Part shown: piece by piece, positions 54,910 through 64,000 of the stretch
How positions within the stretch are numbered: the first letter of the stretch is position 1
How the letters are laid out: each line of letters opens with the position of its first letter
Program-made: the position numbers and the translations under genes
Assembly (NCBI RefSeq): GCF_900086645.1
Contig: NZ_LT576451.1
Coordinates: 1,860,001-1,924,000 of the forward strand
Direction of reading: 5' to 3'
From: Curtobacterium sp. 9128
GTDB lineage: Bacteria > Actinomycetota > Actinomycetes > Actinomycetales > Microbacteriaceae
DNA: 64,000 bases
The notes under the pieces: generated by a model
The model's database searches: none
What the model was told of the DNA's origin: nothing
Seen by the model: the letters and a program-made list of their open reading frames with translations, nothing else

Positions 54910-54944
54910 GGCACTCGATCCGATCTGGACTACTAACTGGTCCA
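54899..54944. promoter_or_regulatory. Direct repeats AACTGGTCCA, probable MocR sites
   Basis: AACTGGTCCA occurs at 54899-54908 and 54935-54944 in the same orientation. The second also forms the inverted repeat TGGAC..GTCCA (54926-54944). MocR proteins commonly bind direct repeats in the divergent promoter, which fits. The first copy overlaps the MocR start codon. Confidence 0.6.
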
Positions 54945-54954
54945 CTCCCGAACC

Positions 54955-54960
54955 TAGCGT
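54955..54960 (+). promoter_or_regulatory. -10 box (TAGCGT) of the PNPOx-like gene
   Basis: TAGCGT ends 7 nt before ATG 54968 and lies 10 bp after the second AACTGGTCCA copy, so a MocR protein bound there could act on it. Confidence 0.55.
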
Positions 54961-54967
54961 GATCGCC

Positions 54968-55708
54968 ATGACCAGCACCCCCGCCGTCCCCTCGATGTCC
55001 GTCCGCCGGAAGCGCGACCGCCAGGCCACCGATCCCGAAGCCCTCCGCGAGGTCCTCGCCGAGGCGTTCGTCGCCCACGTCGGCGTGGTCCGTGACGGCC
55101 ACCCGATCGTGCTGCCGTTCCTCTGCGGCGTCGGCGACCTCGGCGCAGGGCCCGTCCTGCTGCTGCACGGGTCGACCGGGGGTGGCCTGTTCCTCGACGC
55201 CGGCGCCGATGGTGTGCCGGTCGCCGCGACGGTGACGCACCTCGACGGCATCGTCTTCGCCCGCTCGACCTTCGACAGCTCGGCGAACTACCGGAGTGCG
55301 ATGATCGCCGGCCGCGCGACCGTGGTGCCCACCGAACTCCGCGCCGAGGCACTGTGGCAGGTCAGCGACCACCTGATGCCCGGCCGCCGTGACGAGGTGC
55401 GCGAGATGGCCGCCAAGGAGGTCAGGCAGACCCAGGTCCTGCAGGTCCCGCTCGAGCACGCGAGCGTCAAGATCCGGTTCGCCGGCGTCGGCGAGGACCC
55501 CACGGACGGCGAGGACCACGGCGTCTGGGCGGGCGTCCTGCCGGTCGCGCTGCGCGCGGGAGCCCCGATCGCGGGGGACATCTCGGGGGACGCGCCGGTC
55601 GACGCGTCGGTCCTCGGGCTTGCGGCGCGCCTCGACGACGTCGCGGCCGAACGGGAGGCCCGGCTCGCCGCCGTCATGCGGCCGACGGTCGACGAGACGG
55701 TCGCCTGA
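54968..55708 (+). CDS. Pyridoxamine 5'-phosphate oxidase-fold protein
   Basis: A 246-residue split-barrel flavoprotein of the Pyridox_ox_2/NimA-like group. Typical segments are MSVRRKRDRQATDPEALREV, FVAHVGVVRDGHPIVLPFL, SANYRSAMIAGRATVV and a VKIRFAGVGE strand. Such proteins bind FMN or F420 and are not necessarily PNP oxidases. ATG 54968 follows a leaderless -10 box. Pairing with a divergent MocR gene suggests control by it, which would be lost or altered if that gene is truly frameshifted. Confidence 0.84.
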   Translation: MTSTPAVPSMSVRRKRDRQATDPEALREVLAEAFVAHVGVVRDGHPIVLPFLCGVGDLGAGPVLLLHGSTGGGLFLDAGADGVPVAATVTHLDGIVFARSTFDSSANYRSAMIAGRATVVPTELRAEALWQVSDHLMPGRRDEVREMAAKEVRQTQVLQVPLEHASVKIRFAGVGEDPTDGEDHGVWAGVLPVALRAGAPIAGDISGDAPVDASVLGLAARLDDVAAEREARLAAVMRPTVDETVA

Positions 55709-55890
55709 GGAATCTGGGAGACCTGGCGGTTCCTGTGACGGCCCGCAGGGACTCGCCGGTCTTCCCCAGCCGGGATCAGGTTCGTGACCAATACGTTATC
55801 TTCCCGAGTCGCCGTTCCCGACGGCGCGATCGCACTGCTGCGACCGTGCCCGTGCACCACTGCTCGACGGCTCGAGACCCGGAAGGAACC

Positions 55891-56820
55891 ATGGGACGCC
55901 ACGCCCTGCCCGCAGCAGCCGACGACCGTCAGCCCGCGCCGCCTGCTCTTCCCACCTCCCGTGCCCGCGGTCGACGATCGGCATCCGGTCCCGTCGCGGC
56001 CCGTTCCACCTACGTCGAACACGCGAAGCCCGCCAGGGTGATCGCACTCCGGCAGGCGTCCTCGGTACGGCCGGTCGCCGTGGCCCAGCCGGCAGGCGCC
56101 GCCTTCGTGTCCCGCTCCGGCGCGCTCCGCGCGGAACGTGCGCTCGATCCCCGGCACGTGCGTCGTGCGACGAACGCCAAGCGTGCCGCGATCCTGCTCG
56201 CGCCGGCGCTCGCGTTCACCTCGGCGCTCACCCTGTCGATGCCGGCGAACGCCGCGACGCCGGACGTCACCGCGGCGCAGACCGTGTCCGCCGCCGAGCC
56301 GCTCCAGAACTACACCGTGGCGCACGACGTCCAGGTGCCGATCACCACCACCGACGGCATGAGCGCGACGACCACGACCGTCGTCTCGTACCCGACGCTC
56401 GTGACGCGCTTCGGCGTGACCACGGCGCAGGCGCAGGCCGCACTGTCCACGGCGCTCTCCGCGGGCGGCGATCGGGCGACGATCCTGTCGACGGCGCTGC
56501 AGTACCTGGGCGACCCGTACGTCGAGGGCGGGGCGAGCCACTCGGGCATCGACTGCTCCGGGCTGACGATGGTGGCGTACCAGGCGGTCGGCATCCAGCT
56601 GGCGCACTACGTCCCGACCCAGGACGCGGCCGCGACGACGATCCCGGAGTCCGAGGCGAAGCCCGGCGACATGGTCGTGTACGACAACGAGGACCACGTC
56701 GGCCTCTACCTCGGCGAGGGTCTCGTGCTGCAGGCGCCGCACCCCGGCGAGGTCGTCGACATCGTCCCGATGTACGCCGCCGCGCACCACTTCGCCCGCC
56801 TGTTGCCCGCCGGTTCCTGA
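55891..56820 (+). CDS. NlpC/P60 cell-wall endopeptidase, secreted
   Basis: A 309-residue exported protein. A basic disordered N-terminus of about 95 residues precedes the hydrophobic segment AAILLAPALAFTSALTLSMP and an AxA-type cleavage site (PANAATP). The C-terminal NlpC/P60 domain has the catalytic Cys in SGIDCSGLTMVAYQAVG and the His in NEDHVGLYLG. It should cut peptide stems in peptidoglycan. GGAAGGAA lies before the ATG. The 180 bp before it carry a TACGTTAT sequence (about 55793) that may be its -10 box, and no other recognised element. Confidence 0.87.
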   Translation: MGRHALPAAADDRQPAPPALPTSRARGRRSASGPVAARSTYVEHAKPARVIALRQASSVRPVAVAQPAGAAFVSRSGALRAERALDPRHVRRATNAKRAAILLAPALAFTSALTLSMPANAATPDVTAAQTVSAAEPLQNYTVAHDVQVPITTTDGMSATTTTVVSYPTLVTRFGVTTAQAQAALSTALSAGGDRATILSTALQYLGDPYVEGGASHSGIDCSGLTMVAYQAVGIQLAHYVPTQDAAATTIPESEAKPGDMVVYDNEDHVGLYLGEGLVLQAPHPGEVVDIVPMYAAAHHFARLLPAGS

Positions 56821-56849
56821 CCGGACGCCGGCCCGTGCCACGCGTCCCG

Positions 56850-56855
56850 TAAGCT
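56850..56855 (+). promoter_or_regulatory. -10 box (TAAGCT) of rlmN
   Basis: TAAGCT ends 6 nt before ATG 56862. The GGAG between them could also act as a weak ribosome binding site. Confidence 0.45.
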
Positions 56856-56861
56856 GGAGTG

Positions 56862-58094
56862 ATGGCCGCCGACACCCGAACCCCGTTCGAAGAGCAGCGC
56901 TCTGCTCGCCCGCAGGTGCGCCCGCGCACCGAGGGCTGGACCCAGGCCACCGACGGCGAGGGCCGTCCGCTCCTGCAGTTCGCGTCGCCCAAGCGTGGCA
57001 AGCCGCCGGAGCACCTCGCCGACCTGTCGGTGGAGGAACGCGAGGCCAAGGTGGTCGAGCTCGGGCTGCCGAAGTTCCGCGCCAAGCAGCTGTCGACGCA
57101 CTACTTCACGCACTACTCGTCCGACCCGTCGACGATGACCGACCTGCCCGCCGCCCAGCGGGAGCAGCTCGTCGCCGGGATGCTCCCGCCGCTCCTCACC
57201 GAGACGAGGCGTCTCGCGACGGACAAGGGCGACACGATCAAGTTCCTCTGGAAGCTGCACGACGGCGCCCTCGTCGAGTCGGTGCTCATGCGCTACCCGG
57301 GGCGCATCACGCTCTGCGTCTCGTCCCAGGCCGGCTGCGGGATGAACTGCCCCTTCTGTGCCACTGGACAACAGGGCCTGACGCGCAACATGTCCACCGC
57401 CGAGATCATCGAGCAGATCGTCCGGGCGAACGCGGCCATCGCCGCGGGAGAGCTCGGGGGAGACCCGCGCAAGGGCGGCAAGGACCGCGTCGACGCCGAG
57501 CGCGTGACGAACATCGTGTTCATGGGCATGGGGGAGCCCCTGGCGAACTACAAGCGGGTGATGGACGCCGTCCGGACGATGGTCGCGCCACAGCCGCACG
57601 GCCTCGGCATGAGCGCTCGCGGCATCACGGTGTCGACCGTCGGGCTCGTCCCCGCGATCAACAAGCTCGCCGACGAGAACATCCCGATCACCTTCGCGCT
57701 CTCGCTGCACGCGCCGGACGACGAGCTCCGTGACGAACTCATCCCGGTCAACTCGCGGTGGAAGGCGGACGAGGCCATCGATGCCGCCCACAACTACTAC
57801 GTCAAGACCGGGCGACGGGTCTCGATCGAGTACGCGCTCATCAAGGACATGAACGACCACGCCTGGCGCGCCGACCTGCTCGCCGAGAAGCTCAACAAGC
57901 GCGGCAAGGGATGGGTGCACGTCAACCCGATCCCGCTCAACCCGACGCCCGGATCGGTGTGGACCTCGTCGGAGGTCCACGTGCAGGACGAGTTCGTCCG
58001 CCGACTCAACGCCGCCGGCATCCCGACGACCCTCCGCGACACCCGTGGCAAGGAGATCGACGGGGCCTGCGGGCAGCTCGCCGCTGCCGAGTAG
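56862..58094 (+). CDS. rlmN: Dual-specificity 23S rRNA/tRNA adenine-C2 methyltransferase
   Basis: A 410-residue radical SAM methyltransferase for A2503 of 23S rRNA and A37 of some tRNAs. The iron-sulfur cluster motif is [15 protein letters not shown]. The two methyl-transfer cysteines should be the one in the C-terminal [10 protein letters not shown] and one in the earlier SSQAGCG region. [18 protein letters not shown] and ISVALHAP-like [20 protein letters not shown] complete the family pattern. ATG 56862 is preferred over the adjoining GTG. Confidence 0.94.
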   Translation: MAADTRTPFEEQRSARPQVRPRTEGWTQATDGEGRPLLQFASPKRGKPPEHLADLSVEEREAKVVELGLPKFRAKQLSTHYFTHYSSDPSTMTDLPAAQREQLVAGMLPPLLTETRRLATDKGDTIKFLWKLHDGALVESVLMRYPGRITLCVSSQAGCGMNCPFCATGQQGLTRNMSTAEIIEQIVRANAAIAAGELGGDPRKGGKDRVDAERVTNIVFMGMGEPLANYKRVMDAVRTMVAPQPHGLGMSARGITVSTVGLVPAINKLADENIPITFALSLHAPDDELRDELIPVNSRWKADEAIDAAHNYYVKTGRRVSIEYALIKDMNDHAWRADLLAEKLNKRGKGWVHVNPIPLNPTPGSVWTSSEVHVQDEFVRRLNAAGIPTTLRDTRGKEIDGACGQLAAAE

Positions 58095-58113
58095 TCGGCC
58101 GTTCCACCTCGAA

Positions 58114-58141
58114 GGGCACAGTGCGTTCGCGCACTGTGCCC
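58114..58141 (+). terminator. Hairpin terminator after rlmN
   Basis: GGGCACAGTGCG and CGCACTGTGCCC pair perfectly around a TTCG tetraloop. A short C/T-rich tail follows. It ends rlmN ahead of the rRNA promoter region. Confidence 0.85.
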
Positions 58142-58296
58142 CTCGTCGTCCCGGGGTTCAGCCGTCGCTCGCTGGATCGAGTGCGCAGACGATGCACTCC
58201 CGGCGCCGGAACCGCCGCCACTCCTGCGCACTCAGGCCGTTCGCGGCACCCGTCCATGGGCGGCCGGACGCGCGACACGCCCGGGGGGAGCGCCGG

Positions 58297-58326
58297 TTGG
58301 CGGGGCCCCCGGGGCGTGTGTAGAGT
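58297..58326 (+). promoter_or_regulatory. Candidate rRNA operon promoter
   Basis: TTGGCG (58297-58302) and TAGAGT (58321-58326) with an 18-nt spacer. Transcription would start near 58333, giving a leader of about 360 nt before 16S. No gene is seen in 58142-58696; the rest is the processed leader. Confidence 0.55.
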
Positions 58327-58531
58327 AATCACTCGTTGCCGCTGAGGCGGAGAACGGAACGGCCGAGACGGACACCAGGGTGCAAGCCCCGGAAGTCGCA
58401 GTCCGGACGGGTTCCCGCTCTGGCAACCACTCCCCGCAGAAGCCGAAGAGATTCGGCGTGCTCGGGAAACAAGAACGAATGCCTCTCTGGCGGAACCTCT
58501 TTCGGGGTCGAGCGGGGAGTGCGTCTGGTCC

Positions 58532-58540
58532 TTGAGAACT
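58532..58540 (+). promoter_or_regulatory. rRNA leader element TTGAGAACT
   Basis: The same TTGAGAACT recurs in the 16S-23S spacer at 60545-60553, each followed by an ACA-rich stretch. Placement in both leader and spacer fits the boxA-type antitermination signals of actinobacterial rRNA operons. Confidence 0.6.
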
Positions 58541-58696
58541 CAACAGCGTGCACATTGTCAATGCCAATTTATTGACCCCGTGCTCGGCCGGTTTTGCTGG
58601 TCGAGTCGGAGACAATTCCTTTTGGATTGAAGATTGTCAGTAGACAGTCAACAGTCAAGATCAACTCGCTGGCACTTCGGTGTTGGTTGTAATTTT

Positions 58697-63770
<5,074 letters not shown>

Positions 63771-63905
63771 AACACAACTATTTCCCGACACTTCGGTGTT
63801 GGGGCTCGCGTCCACTTTGTGGTTCCCGACAGACGATCGGGAATCAATTGAATACTTCAGCAACGGCTTGAAGGAACATGTTGAGACCAGATCATGGTCG
63901 ACAGT
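63771..63905 (+). other. 23S-5S spacer
   Basis: About 135 nt with no tRNA. It contains short inverted repeats (CCCGACA / TGTTGGGG) near 63784 that probably form a processing stem. Confidence 0.7.
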
Positions 63906-64000
63906 GTTCCGGTGGTCATAGCGAGAGGGAAACGCCCGGTCACATTCCGAACCCGGAAGCTAAGCCTCTCAGCGCCGATGGTACTGCAAGGGGGACCTTG
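63906..64000 (+). rRNA. rrf: 5S ribosomal RNA, 3' end outside window
   Basis: The first 95 nt are visible, from GTTCCGGTGGTCATAGCGAG through CGAACCCGGAAGCTAAG to GATGGTACTGCAAGG. The window ends before the last 25 or so nucleotides. Confidence 0.93.

Noticed and set aside
55735-55800. Minus-strand resemblance to the 3' half of a TPP riboswitch (GAACCTGATCCCGG...)
   Set aside because: The 5' half with CTGAGA is missing, and the minus strand leads into no thiamine gene. I regard it as chance.
55709-55890. Possible c-di-AMP riboswitch before the NlpC/P60 gene
   Set aside because: Such genes often carry one in actinobacteria, but I could not find the conserved core segments in this leader.

Overview
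The window is high-GC actinobacterial DNA, and everything in it fits the family Microbacteriaceae, most likely Curtobacterium. The 16S rRNA (from about 58697) has the V1-V3 sequence I associate with that genus. The his-priA, parA-scpA-scpB-rluB-tyrA-cmk-der order is typical of the family. Many genes also show a TANNNT box 6-7 nt before the start codon, the actinobacterial leaderless-mRNA pattern. The genus is inferred from memory of the rRNA, not from a search.

Layout. 1-4343: end of a LysM protein, the histidine genes hisC-hisB-hisH-priA and an SseB-family gene. 4394-14218: a housekeeping block of parA, scpA, scpB, an rluB pseudouridine synthase with a long Arg/Asp/Gly-rich repeat arm, tyrA, cmk and der, interrupted by a divergent TetR/FAD-monooxygenase pair with two perfect palindromic operators. 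14259-16727: three small proteins of unknown function and an aldo/keto reductase. 16806-26089: a compact type VII secretion (T7SS) locus with a fused ubiquitin-like/FHA/three-ATPase motor, two small Esx-like proteins, a large substrate ending in an alpha/beta-hydrolase with a GHSWG nucleophile elbow, and four lipoproteins that form two paralogous pairs in mirror order A-B-B'-A'. The second half of this locus is visibly less GC-rich. 26189-31060: a MetE-like protein, a RecQ helicase with a phosphoribosyltransferase-like tail, and a large lipoprotein. 31369: tRNA-Pro(GGG).

31548-39824: a TetR/SDR pair, then an operon of two flavin-dependent oxidoreductases (NtaA/DszA-like and DszC/acyl-CoA-dehydrogenase-like) with a complete sugar-type ABC importer. 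39898: argG. 41498-46248: accessory oxidoreductases, regulators, a cupin and a methyltransferase. 46315-53364: a GntR/FadR regulator divergent from a six-gene operon (MFS transporter, DhaK-DhaL kinase, RpiB-like, TIM-like, xylose-isomerase-like TIM barrel, ApnO-like dehydrogenase). Together these enzymes can be read as a complete route from D-apionate through L-erythrulose to D-erythrose 4-phosphate, which makes sense for a plant-associated bacterium. 53354-55708: a MocR/PdxR regulator broken by a 1-nt loss inside an 18-bp tandem repeat, divergent from a pyridoxamine-phosphate-oxidase-like gene. 55891-58094: an NlpC/P60 endopeptidase and rlmN. 58297-64000: an rRNA operon (16S, 23S and part of 5S) with no tRNA in its spacer.

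The most interesting parts are the T7SS effector/lipoprotein locus, the apionate-type operon, the slipped-repeat MocR gene, and a dispersed intergenic hairpin family built on GAGCCTCCCGTCCG. Most reading frames on the strand opposite these genes are artefacts of high GC and are not annotated.
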